Shown: positions 17,458 to 26,310 of the stretch, piece after piece | Layout of the letters: each line of letters opens with the position of its first letter | Numbering within the stretch: the stretch's first letter is position 1 | Assembly (NCBI RefSeq): GCF_014283215.1 | Contig: NZ_JACOMF010000005.1 | Location: 1 to 64,000 of the forward strand | DNA length: 64,000 bases | Direction: 5' to 3' | Origin: Siccirubricoccus deserti | Lineage (GTDB): Bacteria; Pseudomonadota; Alphaproteobacteria; Acetobacterales; Acetobacteraceae | Translations under genes and position numbers: made by a program | Notes under the pieces: generated by a model | Database searches by the model: none | Told to the model about the DNA's origin: nothing | Seen by the model: only the letters and a program-made list of their open reading frames with translations

Positions 17458-18711
17458 ATGGCCATCGTGAACTCCCCCCGTTACGGCACCCTGGTGCTCG
17501 GCACGCCGCTGCGGGACGCTATCGGGCCGTTCAGCCCGGCGACCGTGGTCCCCGGGCTGGGCGACGACTACATCGTCCTGGGCCCGGGGGCGGACATCTT
17601 TGCCTATGCGCCAGGGCATGGGATGGATTGGATCGATAATTTCACCCCTGGCGTGGACAAGCTGCAATTCGGCGGCGGACTGACCGCCGCATCCATCATC
17701 GTCAATGCTGTATCCATCGAGGGGGTGCCGGGCCTCGCCGTCTACGACGGGCGCTTCGGCGACGCGATCTTCCTCGCCAGGGTCACCGCCCTGCAGCCGG
17801 GGGACATCACCTTCGCGCCATTGCCGAGCAATTTCCTCAACCTCGCCGCCAACGACCTCAACGCCGACGGCTACTCCGACATCTTGCTGCAGCATGTCAC
17901 CGGCGGGATCTCGCGCTGGTCGATGAATGGTGCCGCGGTGGTGGATGCCCCGGCCTACGGCGTCCTCAACCCCGGCGCCGAGGTGATCGCCAGAGTCGAC
18001 CTGAACGGCGATGCCCAGGACGAGGTGCTGTGGCGCCTGCCGGATGGCACCATCGGCGTATGGAACCTGCCCGGCGCGGTGGCGACGGGCGCGGTCATCG
18101 CCCCGGGGGTGCCGCTGGCCTATTCGGTGGTCGCCACCGGTGATTTCAACGGCGACGGCAAGGACGATCTGATGTGGCGGCACACGGATGGCACCGTCTC
18201 GGCCTGGCAGATGAACGGCCTGGGCGTGACCAGCGCCCTGGTCGTCGCCACCGCCAGCGCCGAATGGTCGGCGGTGGGCAGCGGCGACTTCACCGGCGAT
18301 GGCCGCGCCGATGTGCTGTGGCGCAACACCGATGGCGTCATCTCGCTGTGGGAGATGAATGGCAGTGCGGTGGTGAACGCCACCATCGTCGCCATGCTCG
18401 GCGCCGCCTGGAACGTCGCCGCCGCTGCGGATTTCGACGGGGACGGCAAGACCGACATCCTGCTGCGCCACGACGACGGGCAGGTCGGCCTCTGGCTGAT
18501 GGACGGTGATGCGGTGCGGGAGGCGGTGACGCTGGAGAATCCGACCACCCGTTGGACGGTGATGGACACCGGCGACTACAACGCCGACGGCAGGGCCGAC
18601 ATCCTCTGGCGCCAGGACGATGGGATGATCAGCCAGTGGCAGATGGATGGCACCAGCATCCTCGCCAAGACCTTCGTCGCCAGCCCGGGCACCGACTGGA
18701 CCATCGTCTGA
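17458..18711 (+). CDS. VCBS/FG-GAP repeat protein
   Basis: A 417-residue protein. The N-terminal about 120 residues contain D-D-Y-I-V-L-G-P-G-A-D-I-F and W-I-D-N-F, like the calcium-binding part of type-I-secreted proteins. From about residue 130 there are at least six units of about 45 residues built on D-x-N-x-D-G-x-x-D-I-L-W-R and a following W-x-M-N-G block, typical of VCBS/FG-GAP beta-propeller repeats. No N-terminal signal peptide is visible, so secretion by a type I system or a late-recognised signal is likely. The AT-rich leader (17340-17440) has TAAAAT at 17410-17415 as a possible -10. No transporter gene is adjacent. Confidence 0.85.
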   Translation: MAIVNSPRYGTLVLGTPLRDAIGPFSPATVVPGLGDDYIVLGPGADIFAYAPGHGMDWIDNFTPGVDKLQFGGGLTAASIIVNAVSIEGVPGLAVYDGRFGDAIFLARVTALQPGDITFAPLPSNFLNLAANDLNADGYSDILLQHVTGGISRWSMNGAAVVDAPAYGVLNPGAEVIARVDLNGDAQDEVLWRLPDGTIGVWNLPGAVATGAVIAPGVPLAYSVVATGDFNGDGKDDLMWRHTDGTVSAWQMNGLGVTSALVVATASAEWSAVGSGDFTGDGRADVLWRNTDGVISLWEMNGSAVVNATIVAMLGAAWNVAAAADFDGDGKTDILLRHDDGQVGLWLMDGDAVREAVTLENPTTRWTVMDTGDYNADGRADILWRQDDGMISQWQMDGTSILAKTFVASPGTDWTIV

Positions 18712-18735
18712 GCCCGTCCCTGCATTGAGTCGCCG

Positions 18736-18769
18736 CCGCCATCCCGGCAGACTGCGGCCGGGATGGCGG
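18736..18769 (+). terminator. Strong hairpin after the VCBS gene
   Basis: A perfect 13-bp stem, CCGCCATCCCGGC (18736-18748) with GCCGGGATGGCGG (18757-18769), has an 8-nt loop and starts 24 bp after the stop. There is no T-run, so it fits an I-shaped terminator or a transcript-end stabiliser. It divides the VCBS gene from the ABC permease genes. Confidence 0.6.
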
Positions 18770-18803
18770 AGACGGTGGTGGCGCAACGGAGCGGGATTGC
18801 GGC

Positions 18804-19742
18804 GTGCTGCGACTGATCGGCGGGCGGCTGGTGCAGATCGCCGTCACCCTGGTGGTCGTCTCGGCGCTCAGCTGGCTGGCGATGGGGCTGATGCCGGGCG
18901 ATCCGCTCGACCTCGCCATGCTGGGCGACCCCACCCTGACCGCGGCGGATCTGGCGAAGCTGCGGGAGATCCATGGCCTCGACCGGCCGCTGCATGAACG
19001 CTACCTGGCCTGGGCGGCGGCGGTGCTGCGCGGCGATTTCGGCTATTCCCGGCTGTATTCGGTGCCGGTGCAGGCGGTGCTCTGGCCGGCGCTCGGCTCC
19101 ACCCTGGTGCTGCTCGGCTGGGCGCTGGCGCTGGCGGCCGGCGGGGGCGTGCTGCTGGGGGTGGCGGGGGCGGTGCGGCCGGGGCTGGGGCGGCTGGCCG
19201 ATGGCTTCAGCATCCTGGTCCAGGCGACGCCGGCCTTCTGGCTCGGGCTGCTGCTGATCATCCTTTTCGCCGTCACCCTCGGCTGGCTGCCGGCCGGCGG
19301 CGTGGCGGAGGATGCCGGCCTAGTGGAAGCGTTGCGCTTCCTGGTGCTGCCGGTGGCGACCCTGGCGCTGGTCAACATGGCGGCCTACGCAAGGCATGGG
19401 CTGGCGGCGATGCAGGCCGAACTCGCCGCGCCCTACATCCGCACCGCCCGGATGAAGGGGCTGTCCGAGGGCGCGGTGCTGTGGCGCCACGCCTTCCCCA
19501 ATGCGGCGGTGCCGCTGGTGACCATCGCCGCGCTGGATGCCGGGGCGCTGGTCTCCGGCGCCTTGGTGACGGAGACCATCTTCGCCCGGCCCGGCATGGG
19601 CAAGCTGATCTACGATTCGGTCATGGGCAATGACTACAACCTTGCGCTGCTCGCCCTGCTGCTGGCGGCGCTGGTGACGATGCTGGCGACCCTGGCGGCC
19701 GATGTGGCGCAGCGGCTGATCGACCCGCGGCTGGCCGGCTGA
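18804..19742 (+). CDS. ABC transporter permease, DppB/OppB type
   Basis: A 312-residue inner-membrane protein with about six membrane helices. It begins with the family's first helix and a periplasmic loop containing P-G-D-P and L-H-E-R-Y. The coupling region is Y-I-R-T-A-R-M-K-G-L-S-E, followed by V-L-W-R-H-A-F-P-N-A, the EAA loop that contacts the ATPase. The start is a GTG at 18804 with a G-rich ribosome site; no better start is visible. Its stop overlaps the next permease by one base. No binding protein and no ATPase are adjacent. Confidence 0.9.
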   Translation: MLRLIGGRLVQIAVTLVVVSALSWLAMGLMPGDPLDLAMLGDPTLTAADLAKLREIHGLDRPLHERYLAWAAAVLRGDFGYSRLYSVPVQAVLWPALGSTLVLLGWALALAAGGGVLLGVAGAVRPGLGRLADGFSILVQATPAFWLGLLLIILFAVTLGWLPAGGVAEDAGLVEALRFLVLPVATLALVNMAAYARHGLAAMQAELAAPYIRTARMKGLSEGAVLWRHAFPNAAVPLVTIAALDAGALVSGALVTETIFARPGMGKLIYDSVMGNDYNLALLALLLAALVTMLATLAADVAQRLIDPRLAG

Positions 19743-20569
19743 TGCGGCTCTGGCTCGGCCTTGGCCTGCTGGCCCTGCTGGCGGCCGGCGCGGCCGGCGC
19801 CGGGCTGGTGCGCGACTGGCTGGGCCATGACCCCTTCGCCCCGGATCTGTTCCTGCGTTACGCCGAAGCTTCTGCCGCGCATCCGCTCGGCACCGACGAG
19901 CTGGGTCGGGACATCCTGCTGCGGTTGCTGTTCGGCGCCCGGGTCTCGCTGGTGGTGGGGCTGACGGTGGCGCTGGGAGCGACGCTGCTGGGCACCGCCG
20001 CCGGGCTGGCGGCAGCCTGGCGCGGCGGCTGGCTGGATGCGGTGCTGATGCGCCTGGCGGATGGGCTGCTGTCCTTGCCGGCCCTGCCGCTGCTGATCGT
20101 GCTGGCGGCGATCGATACCGGCCGCTTCGGCCTGCCGCGCGGCGAGGCGGGGTCGGACATCGCCCGCATCACCGTCATCCTGACCCTGTTTGGCTGGGTC
20201 GGCGTCGCCCGCCTGGCTCGCGCCGCGGCGCTGACCCAGCTCTCGCTCGACTACGTGGCGGCGGCGCGGGTGGCGGGGGCCTCGGAGCCGCGCGTGCTGC
20301 TGCGGCATGTGCTGCCCAACATCCTTGGCCCGATCGCGGTGGCGACGGCGCTGGCGGTGGCCGGGGCGGTGCTGGCCGAGAGCACGCTGAGCTTCCTCGG
20401 CCTCGGCATCCAGCCGCCGGCGCCCTCCTGGGGCAACATGCTGGCCAATGCGCAGGAGATGGTCTTCGCGGCGCCCTGGGCCGCGGTATGGCCGGGGGTG
20501 GCGATCCTGCTGACGGTGGCGGGATGCTCGCTGCTGGCGGATGGGGTGCGGGGGCGGCTGCCGCGCTGA
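19742..20569 (+). CDS. ABC transporter permease, DppC/OppC type
   Basis: A 275-residue partner of the upstream permease, with about five to six membrane segments. The family motifs H-P-L-G-T-D-E-L-G-R-D, L-L-F-G-A-R-V-S-L, the EAA loop (Y-V-A-A-A-R-V-A-G-A-S) and the C-terminal S-F-L-G-L-G-I-Q-P-P-A-P-S-W-G are all present. Together the two would form a channel for peptides, nickel or similar solutes. The start overlaps the previous gene by one base. The absence of ATPase and binding-protein genes means these components must be encoded elsewhere. Confidence 0.92.
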   Translation: MRLWLGLGLLALLAAGAAGAGLVRDWLGHDPFAPDLFLRYAEASAAHPLGTDELGRDILLRLLFGARVSLVVGLTVALGATLLGTAAGLAAAWRGGWLDAVLMRLADGLLSLPALPLLIVLAAIDTGRFGLPRGEAGSDIARITVILTLFGWVGVARLARAAALTQLSLDYVAAARVAGASEPRVLLRHVLPNILGPIAVATALAVAGAVLAESTLSFLGLGIQPPAPSWGNMLANAQEMVFAAPWAAVWPGVAILLTVAGCSLLADGVRGRLPR

Positions 20570-20655
20570 CGCGCCCATGCAGCGGGTGATAGCGTCGGGG
20601 CGAGGGCGGCACCCGATCGCCCCAGGGCCACCCCGGCCGCATGAGGAGCGCCAGG

Positions 20656-21525
20656 ATGAAAATCGGAGTTTTCGCCACCTTCATGTCGCCGCTGGCGACG
20701 CCACAGATGATCCGCGACTTCGGCCGGCGCGCCGAGGACACGGGCCTCGACTCGATCTGGATGGGCGAGCACGTGGTGTTGTTCGACAGGAACACCTTCG
20801 GCTATCCCAGCTCGAAGGACGGGCGCATCCCGGTGCCGGACGGCGGCGGCATGCTGGACGTGACCGCGACCTTCGGCTTCCTCGCCGCGGCGACGAGCCG
20901 GCTGCGGTTCGGCACCGGCGTCGCGCTCGTGCCGCAGCGCAATCCGATCTACACCGCCAAGGAAATCTGCACCCTGGACTGGCTGACCGAGGGCCGCATC
21001 GACTTCGGCATCGGCGTCGGCTGGAACAAGGAGGAGGTCGAGGCCTGCGGCTACCGCTGGGAAGACCGCGGCGCGCGCTGCGACGAATTCCTCGAGGTCA
21101 TGCGGCGGCTGTGGACCGAGCCGGTGGTGGACTTCGCCGGCAAATGGGTGAGGTTCGAAACTGCCCGGCTGGACCCGAAGCCGATTCAGAAACCGCATGT
21201 GCCGATCATCGTCGGCGGCTATGCCGATGCCGCGATGCGGCGCGCCGTGCGCTTCGGCGCCGGCTGGTACGGCTTCAACCGCGACCCCGCCGGCGTCCGG
21301 GAGATGCTCGGCCGGCTCGACGCGGCCTTCGCCGCGGCCGGCCGCACGCGTGGGCCCGAGTTCGAGATCATCATCACGCCGCCGATGTCGATGCCCGTCG
21401 ATGCGATGGCGGCCTATGCCGAACTCGGCGTGCACCGGCTGGTGGTGAACCTCGACAGCCAGCGGCCAGAGCGTGTCGATGGCCGCATGGCGGAGATTGA
21501 GAGACTGGTGCGCTTGGCCGCGTGA
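20656..21525 (+). CDS. LLM-class flavin/F420-dependent oxidoreductase
   Basis: A 289-residue luciferase-like TIM barrel. The start MKIGVFATFMSP, the segments S-I-W-M-G-E-H-V and R-L-R-F-G-T-G-V, and T-E-G-R-I-D-F-G-I-G-V-G-W are typical of the TIGR03619-like group. The flavin phosphate-binding loop P-I-I-V-G-G is present. I use the ATG at 20656, which has an AGGAGCG site upstream, rather than the ATG at 20641. The following FMN reductase gene, 149 bp away, could supply its reduced flavin, which favours FMN as cofactor over F420. Confidence 0.85.
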   Translation: MKIGVFATFMSPLATPQMIRDFGRRAEDTGLDSIWMGEHVVLFDRNTFGYPSSKDGRIPVPDGGGMLDVTATFGFLAAATSRLRFGTGVALVPQRNPIYTAKEICTLDWLTEGRIDFGIGVGWNKEEVEACGYRWEDRGARCDEFLEVMRRLWTEPVVDFAGKWVRFETARLDPKPIQKPHVPIIVGGYADAAMRRAVRFGAGWYGFNRDPAGVREMLGRLDAAFAAAGRTRGPEFEIIITPPMSMPVDAMAAYAELGVHRLVVNLDSQRPERVDGRMAEIERLVRLAA

Positions 21526-21674
21526 TCCGCAAGGCCGCGGGGGCGGCAACCCGCCTGTCCCGGCGCCGTTGCTTTGCCGGGCCAGGCGCGCATGCCCTGC
21601 ACCAAGGGTCGCGTGGCGGAACGCCCCGGCCGCAGAGGCCGATCGCCCCGAAGCCCCTGCCCGGAGGATTAGCC

Positions 21675-22232
21675 ATGGCAACCCCGCAGAACCTGGCCGT
21701 GATCGTCGGCAGCCTTCGCGAGGCCTCGCTCAACCGGCTGGCCGCGCGGCAGCTCATCCGCCTCGCGCCGGAAGGGCTGAAGGGCGAGATCGTCGAGATC
21801 CGGCAGCTTCCGCTGTATGACCAGGACCTCGACGAGACGCCGCCACAGGAATGGACGGCGTTCCGCGGCAGGATCCGCGCCGCCGACGCCGTGCTCTTCG
21901 TCACGCCCGAATACAACCGGTCGGTGCCGGGGGTGCTGAAGAATGCGATCGACGTGGGTTCGCGCCCCTACGGGAAAAGCGCCTGGAACGGCAAGCCCGC
22001 GGCGGTGATGAGCGTCTCGCCCGGCGCCATCGGCGGGTTCGGCGCCAACCATCATCTGCGCCAGTCGCTGGTCTTCCTGAACATGCCGATATTGCAGCAG
22101 CCCGAGGCCTATGTCGGCCAGGCCGGCACGCTGTTCGACTCCAGCGGCAACATCGCCGATGCGGGCACGCTGAAATTCTTCCAAAGCTTCATCGATGCCT
22201 TCGCCACATGGATCAGGCGCAACACCGGCTGA
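21675..22232 (+). CDS. NADPH-dependent FMN reductase
   Basis: A 185-residue flavodoxin-like protein. The FMN phosphate loop is G-S-L-R-E-A-S-L-N near residue 12. The second FMN-contacting loop is T-P-E-Y-N-R-S-V-P-G-V-L-K-N-A-I-D, the hallmark of the NADPH-dependent FMN reductase (chromate-reductase-like) family. A strong GGAGGA ribosome site precedes the ATG at 21675; the frame upstream of this is a shadow. It probably works with the neighbouring LLM oxidoreductase or as a quinone or azo reductase. Confidence 0.9.
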   Translation: MATPQNLAVIVGSLREASLNRLAARQLIRLAPEGLKGEIVEIRQLPLYDQDLDETPPQEWTAFRGRIRAADAVLFVTPEYNRSVPGVLKNAIDVGSRPYGKSAWNGKPAAVMSVSPGAIGGFGANHHLRQSLVFLNMPILQQPEAYVGQAGTLFDSSGNIADAGTLKFFQSFIDAFATWIRRNTG

Positions 22233-22564
22233 GGCGAGACCGTCATCCGCAGCATGGCTACCGTCAGCCCAAAACCAACGGATCGGTCGCTGGACCGGCC
22301 CGAGGCCGCTCCGCGGCCCGCCGCCAGTACGGCGAAGCCAAGCAAACCGGAGGGCCGTGCCGCAAGGCACGACGCCCGGCGTTTGACAGGGCCTGAACGT
22401 CTCAACGCTCAGAGCCGCTGGTAGAAAGTTTAGCGGCATGCAAGCCACAGACGCGCCGGAAGGACCGGCGCGCGTGGCCAAACCGCACGAACCCCGCCAT
22501 AAACGTCGCGGACATGGCTCAGCGCGGCGCGGGAACCCGACAGCATGCTACGGCGCGAATCGCC
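22233..22564 (+). other. Intergenic region upstream of the lipoprotein gene
   Basis: These 332 bp contain no supportable gene. One exact TTGACA lies at 22383-22388, but the hexamer 17 bp downstream (CGCTCA) is not a credible -10. A short hairpin (GCCGTGCCG with the following GGCAC) is present but weak. Nothing else stands out. Confidence 0.5.
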
Positions 22565-23539
22565 ATGCGGCTTCGCGCCGCCGGGTGGCCCATGCCCGGA
22601 CGATCCGCCTGCGCCGCGGCGCTGCTCGTCGGGCTGCTGCTGGCTGGCTGTGCAGGCGACCCGGTGCCGGTCGCCAGCGGGCGCGGCGCCGTGGATCGCA
22701 GCTGCGCTCCCTCAGGGCCGACGGGGCAGAGCCTGCCGGACCCGCTCTCCCTGCCGGAGGCCGAGCGGCAGGCGATCGCCGCCAGGCTGGCCGCGTTGGA
22801 CTACCCACCCGCCGCCATCCGCATCGCCACGGTGATCGGCGCGTTGAGCGAGCTGCGCGACCTCGCCGCCGCCGAGGCCGCGACCGGCCCGGATGCCGTG
22901 CTTCGCTGGCTACGGCTGCGCCAGGTGATCACCGAACGGGTGCTGCTGGCGATGCTCGACGTGTCGTCGGCCCTGGCCGAGATCGACTGCGAGGGCGAGC
23001 GTGGCGACCAGCTGCGGGACCGGCTCCAACGGGCCGATACGACACTGACCCGCCGGCTTGGCCTTGCCGGCGTCATGCTCGGCGCGGCGACCGCGGCGGT
23101 GACCGGCGGCCTTTCGCTGGCCGGGGCCGGTGGCGGCGACATCGCCGGCATCGTTGGCGGCACCGCCGAAGCCGCGGTCAGCGGCTCGGTCCTCTTCATC
23201 GGCAGCTCGGCCGAGTTCCACACGCCGCGCAACATGCTGGCGGAGATCCGCGACCAGCCGGAGCGCTCGGCGGTCTTCCCGCCGGTGGTCTGGCGCTACC
23301 TGAGGCGCGGCGGCCCCGAGGGCAGCACCGCCGCAACCCTGGCCGCCGATTGGGCAGACGGGGATCGCGCCCGCTTCGCGCTGCTGTCCGGCCCGGGCGG
23401 CCGCTACACCGTCGAGGATCTGGAAGCCCGCGATGGCATGCTCGACCTGATCGAGACCAATGTGGCGCGGATGAGCCAGGAGCTGCGCAGCCTGCTCGGC
23501 GCCCTGCTGGTCCGGCCGGAGCCGCGCCTCCGCCGCTGA
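22565..23539 (+). CDS. Lipoprotein of unknown function
   Basis: A 324-residue protein with a type II signal: a basic n-region, a Leu/Ala core and the lipobox L-A-G-C with Cys29, followed by A-G-D. The +2 residue is Ala, so outer-membrane sorting is expected. The middle region (about residues 160-230) has a Gly/Ala-rich hydrophobic hairpin reading V-M-L-G-A-A-T-A-A-V-T-G-G, unusual for a lipoprotein. An internal ATG at 22592 is an alternative start that keeps the whole signal. I recognise no family. The RES-domain gene starts 31 bp after it, so they may be cotranscribed. Confidence 0.78.
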   Translation: MRLRAAGWPMPGRSACAAALLVGLLLAGCAGDPVPVASGRGAVDRSCAPSGPTGQSLPDPLSLPEAERQAIAARLAALDYPPAAIRIATVIGALSELRDLAAAEAATGPDAVLRWLRLRQVITERVLLAMLDVSSALAEIDCEGERGDQLRDRLQRADTTLTRRLGLAGVMLGAATAAVTGGLSLAGAGGGDIAGIVGGTAEAAVSGSVLFIGSSAEFHTPRNMLAEIRDQPERSAVFPPVVWRYLRRGGPEGSTAATLAADWADGDRARFALLSGPGGRYTVEDLEARDGMLDLIETNVARMSQELRSLLGALLVRPEPRLRR

Positions 23540-23570
23540 ACCGGCCGGCGCTTCCGGCGCTTCACGCCGC

Positions 23571-24299
23571 ATGGCGGCACCGCGGGAGGATCCGAAGCAC
23601 CAGCTGGAGGCGCTCGGCGCGCATCTCGCGCGCTACCCTTACCTCGGTCTCGACCACCCGGTGGGGAGGCGCATCCTGGCGGCGGTGCGACGCGCTCCGA
23701 AAGTGACGCTGGAAGCGGCCCTGTGGCATCGTGCCCGGCTGCCCCAGGGGCCGGAACGCCACACCGCCGCACAGATGGGCCCGCCGCCCGCCAACTGGAC
23801 CGAGGGCCGCTTCAACCATCACGGCCAGACGGTATTCTACCTGGCATCCACCCCCTGGGGCGCCTGTGCCGAGACCGCGCCGCTGCCGTGCTGCATTCTC
23901 TGGGTGCAGAATTTCCGGGCGCGGCAGGTGCACGGGCTATTGGACCTGGCCGGCACATCTGGCGTCGACGGCAAGCGTCGGTCAGGCACCGCGCTGCTTA
24001 CCGCCGGGCTGAATGCGGTGATGCACCGGCTGCGGCCCGACCCCGACAGCCCATGGAAGCCGGAATACTTCGTCCCGCGCTTCGTTGCCGATGCGGCGCG
24101 GGCGGCAGGGTTCCGCGGCATCCTCTACTGCAGCACGCGCTTCGACGGCTACAACGCCGTGCTGTTCGAATGGACGGCGCGGGAGATCAGGCCCGAGGGC
24201 CATCCCACCATCTTCGACTACGACGCGGGACGCGCGCCGGGCGTCACAGGTAGCGCAGCGCCGCGAAGCCGAGGAGGATCCCGGCCGCCGCGCCGGTAG
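23571..24299 (+). CDS. RES-domain protein (possible NAD+-consuming toxin-like enzyme)
   Basis: A 242-residue protein. The RES signature is visible: L-W-H-R-A-R near residue 51, G-R-F-N at residues 79-82, Y-L-A at 90-92, A-E-T at 100-102, and a late Y-C-S-T-R plus Y-N-A-V-L-F-E near residues 186-200. RES proteins such as MbcT and ParT degrade or transfer NAD+, usually as toxins with an Xre-like antitoxin. No antitoxin gene is next to it, and the protein is longer than typical toxins, so it may be a solitary housekeeping-type RES protein. Its 3' end overlaps the convergent DedA gene by 56 bp, so its last 19 residues are encoded over that gene. Confidence 0.75.
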   Translation: MAAPREDPKHQLEALGAHLARYPYLGLDHPVGRRILAAVRRAPKVTLEAALWHRARLPQGPERHTAAQMGPPPANWTEGRFNHHGQTVFYLASTPWGACAETAPLPCCILWVQNFRARQVHGLLDLAGTSGVDGKRRSGTALLTAGLNAVMHRLRPDPDSPWKPEYFVPRFVADAARAAGFRGILYCSTRFDGYNAVLFEWTAREIRPEGHPTIFDYDAGRAPGVTGSAAPRSRGGSRPPRR

Positions 24300-24822
24300 T
24301 CACCAGGGTCAGCCGCCGCTCGATGAACTCGCGGATGGGCGGTCCGTAGCGGCGCACCAGGAAGGCCAGCAGGAAGAACCGGGCGCCCCGGGTCACGATG
24401 CTGGCGGCGAGGAAGATCAGGAAGTCGAATTTCGCCGCGCCAGAGGCGATGGTGACGATCTTGTACGGGATCGGCGTCAGCCCCTTGATGAGGATGACCA
24501 GCGCCCCCCAGCGCTCGTACCAGCCCTGGAAGCGCAGCAGCGCATCGGCGTGGCCATAGGCGCGCAGCACCGGCTCGGCCAGCGCCTCGAACAGCCAATA
24601 GCCGATGGCATAGCCGGCGACGCCGCCGAGCACCGAGGCGATGGTGCAGACCAGCGCGTAGCGATAGGCCCGCTCCGGCCGCGCCAGGCACATCGGGATC
24701 AGCATCGCATCCGGCGGGATGGGGAAGACGCTGCTCTCGGCGAAGCTGACGCCGGCCAGCCAGGCCGAAGCCCGCCGGTGCGCCGCCAGGGCCAGGACGC
24801 GGTCGTATAGGGCACGCAGCAT
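24244..24822 (-). CDS. DedA-family/YqaA-like membrane protein
   Basis: A 192-residue inner-membrane protein with four to five hydrophobic segments. The segment F-A-E-S-S-V-F-P-I-P-P-D holds the E-x-x-x-P-x-P membrane re-entrant motif of the DedA superfamily (YqaA subgroup), and the central G-L-T-P-I-P-Y-K-I is a second re-entrant turn. DedA proteins are linked to lipid-carrier recycling and membrane potential. The ATG at 24822 is used because the frame beyond it is not hydrophobic. Its tail overlaps the RES gene, and it is divergent from the MFS gene. Confidence 0.88.
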   Translation of the reverse strand: MLRALYDRVLALAAHRRASAWLAGVSFAESSVFPIPPDAMLIPMCLARPERAYRYALVCTIASVLGGVAGYAIGYWLFEALAEPVLRAYGHADALLRFQGWYERWGALVILIKGLTPIPYKIVTIASGAAKFDFLIFLAASIVTRGARFFLLAFLVRRYGPPIREFIERRLTLVTTGAAAGILLGFAALRYL

Positions 24823-24994
24823 GATCGATTCCCACGATAGCTGCGCGCGGCTTCGCATACCCCCGGGCGAGGCGCAATTCACGCCGGCTTTGCCCCGCGG
24901 GTCCCGCATGCCTCGCCGCTGCTGCCATGCAGCAGGGTGCCTTGCCGGCTCCGCGCCCGGAATGGGACCATCACGGCCGACCGAGGAGAGCACG

Positions 24995-26227
24995 ATGTCA
25001 GGAGCGACCGGGGCCGCTGCGCCCGTCCCGAAAGTGGCCATCGGCCTGTTGCTGGCCTGCGGGGTCCTGGTGGCCGCGATGGCGATGGGCCTGCGGCAGA
25101 CCTTCGGCCTGTTCCTGGCGCCGATGACCGCGGCGCGCGACTGGGGCGCCGCCGACTACTCCTTCGCCATCGCCCTGCAGGTGCTGATCAACGGCGTCAC
25201 CCAGCCGCTGTGGGGCCAGCTCGCGGATCGCATCGGCGGCCGGCGGGTGATCATGCTGGGCGCCGCGCTGCAGGCGGCTGGTGTGCTGGGGATGGCGCTG
25301 ACCGAGAACCTGCTGGTGTTCACCGCCTTCGCCGGCCTCGTCGTCGGCGCCGCGGTTTCGGCCGCCGGCATGCCGGTGATCATGGCCAGCCTGACCCGGC
25401 TGCTGCCGGAGCGCCTGCGCGGCCGCGCCACAGGCCTTGGCACCGCCGGCTCCTCCTTCGGCCAATTCCTGGTGGTGCCGCTGGCGCATCTGGCGATCAG
25501 CGGCTTCGGCTGGCAGGTGGCGCTGTTCATCGTCGCCGCCAGCGCGCTGGTGATGATCCCGCTGGCGCTGCCGCTGAACGATGCCCCGGCGCCACCCGCG
25601 GCCGGCGCCGTGGCGGAGGAAACGGCCCGGCAGGCGCTGCGCCGCGCCTTCGCGACGCCGAGCTTCTGGTTCCTGTTTTTCGGCTTCTACGTCTGCGGCC
25701 TGCATGTCTCCTTCATGGGGATCCACCTGCCGGGCTTCGTCGCCTCCTGCCACCTGCCGGCGGCGGTGGGGGCCGGCGCGCTCAGCCTGATCGGGCTGTT
25801 CAACATCGTCGGCTCGCTGACGGCGGGGGAGATTTCCGGGCGCTGGTCGCGGCGCGGGCTGCTGGTCTTCATCTATGCGGCGCGCGGCGTGGTGATCGCG
25901 GGTTTCCTCCTCGTCGAGAAGACCACCGCCTCGGTGCTGGTGTTCTCCGCGGTGATGGGGTTGCTGTGGCTGTCCACCGTGCCGCCGACAGTGGCGCTCT
26001 GCGCCCGGAATTTCGGCACCCGCTGGCTGGCGACGATCTTCGGCATCGTCTTCCTCGGCCACCAGATCGGCGGCTTCACCGGCGCCTGGCTGGGCGGGCT
26101 GATCTTCGACCGCACCGGCAGCTATGATTTGATGTGGAGCCTCTGCATCGCCGCCGCCGCCTTCGCCGCGCTGGTGCATCTGCCGGTGGCGGATGGGCCG
26201 CCGAAGCCGGTCGCCGTTCCGGCCTGA
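24995..26227 (+). CDS. MFS transporter
   Basis: A 410-residue inner-membrane protein with about 12 hydrophobic segments. The loop 2-3 signature is G-Q-L-A-D-R-I-G-G-R-R, near residue 75, and a second-half equivalent is S-G-R-W-S-R-R-G. It resembles the oxalate/formate or monocarboxylate group of the major facilitator superfamily, but the substrate is not predictable. A ribosome site (GGAGAG) precedes the ATG at 24995. The divergent DedA gene shares the upstream region. Confidence 0.88.
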   Translation: MSGATGAAAPVPKVAIGLLLACGVLVAAMAMGLRQTFGLFLAPMTAARDWGAADYSFAIALQVLINGVTQPLWGQLADRIGGRRVIMLGAALQAAGVLGMALTENLLVFTAFAGLVVGAAVSAAGMPVIMASLTRLLPERLRGRATGLGTAGSSFGQFLVVPLAHLAISGFGWQVALFIVAASALVMIPLALPLNDAPAPPAAGAVAEETARQALRRAFATPSFWFLFFGFYVCGLHVSFMGIHLPGFVASCHLPAAVGAGALSLIGLFNIVGSLTAGEISGRWSRRGLLVFIYAARGVVIAGFLLVEKTTASVLVFSAVMGLLWLSTVPPTVALCARNFGTRWLATIFGIVFLGHQIGGFTGAWLGGLIFDRTGSYDLMWSLCIAAAAFAALVHLPVADGPPKPVAVPA

Positions 26228-26310
26228 CGGCCACCGGTGATTCCCGGCGTTCCTCCCGAGGCGATCGCGGGCTAGAAGGGTTGCCGGAGCCAGAAGGGGG
26301 AGAGTGCCGC

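Noticed and set aside
22383-22411. Exact TTGACA as a promoter of the lipoprotein gene
   Set aside because: The -35 is perfect, but the hexamer at 17 bp (CGCTCA) has almost no match to a -10 box.
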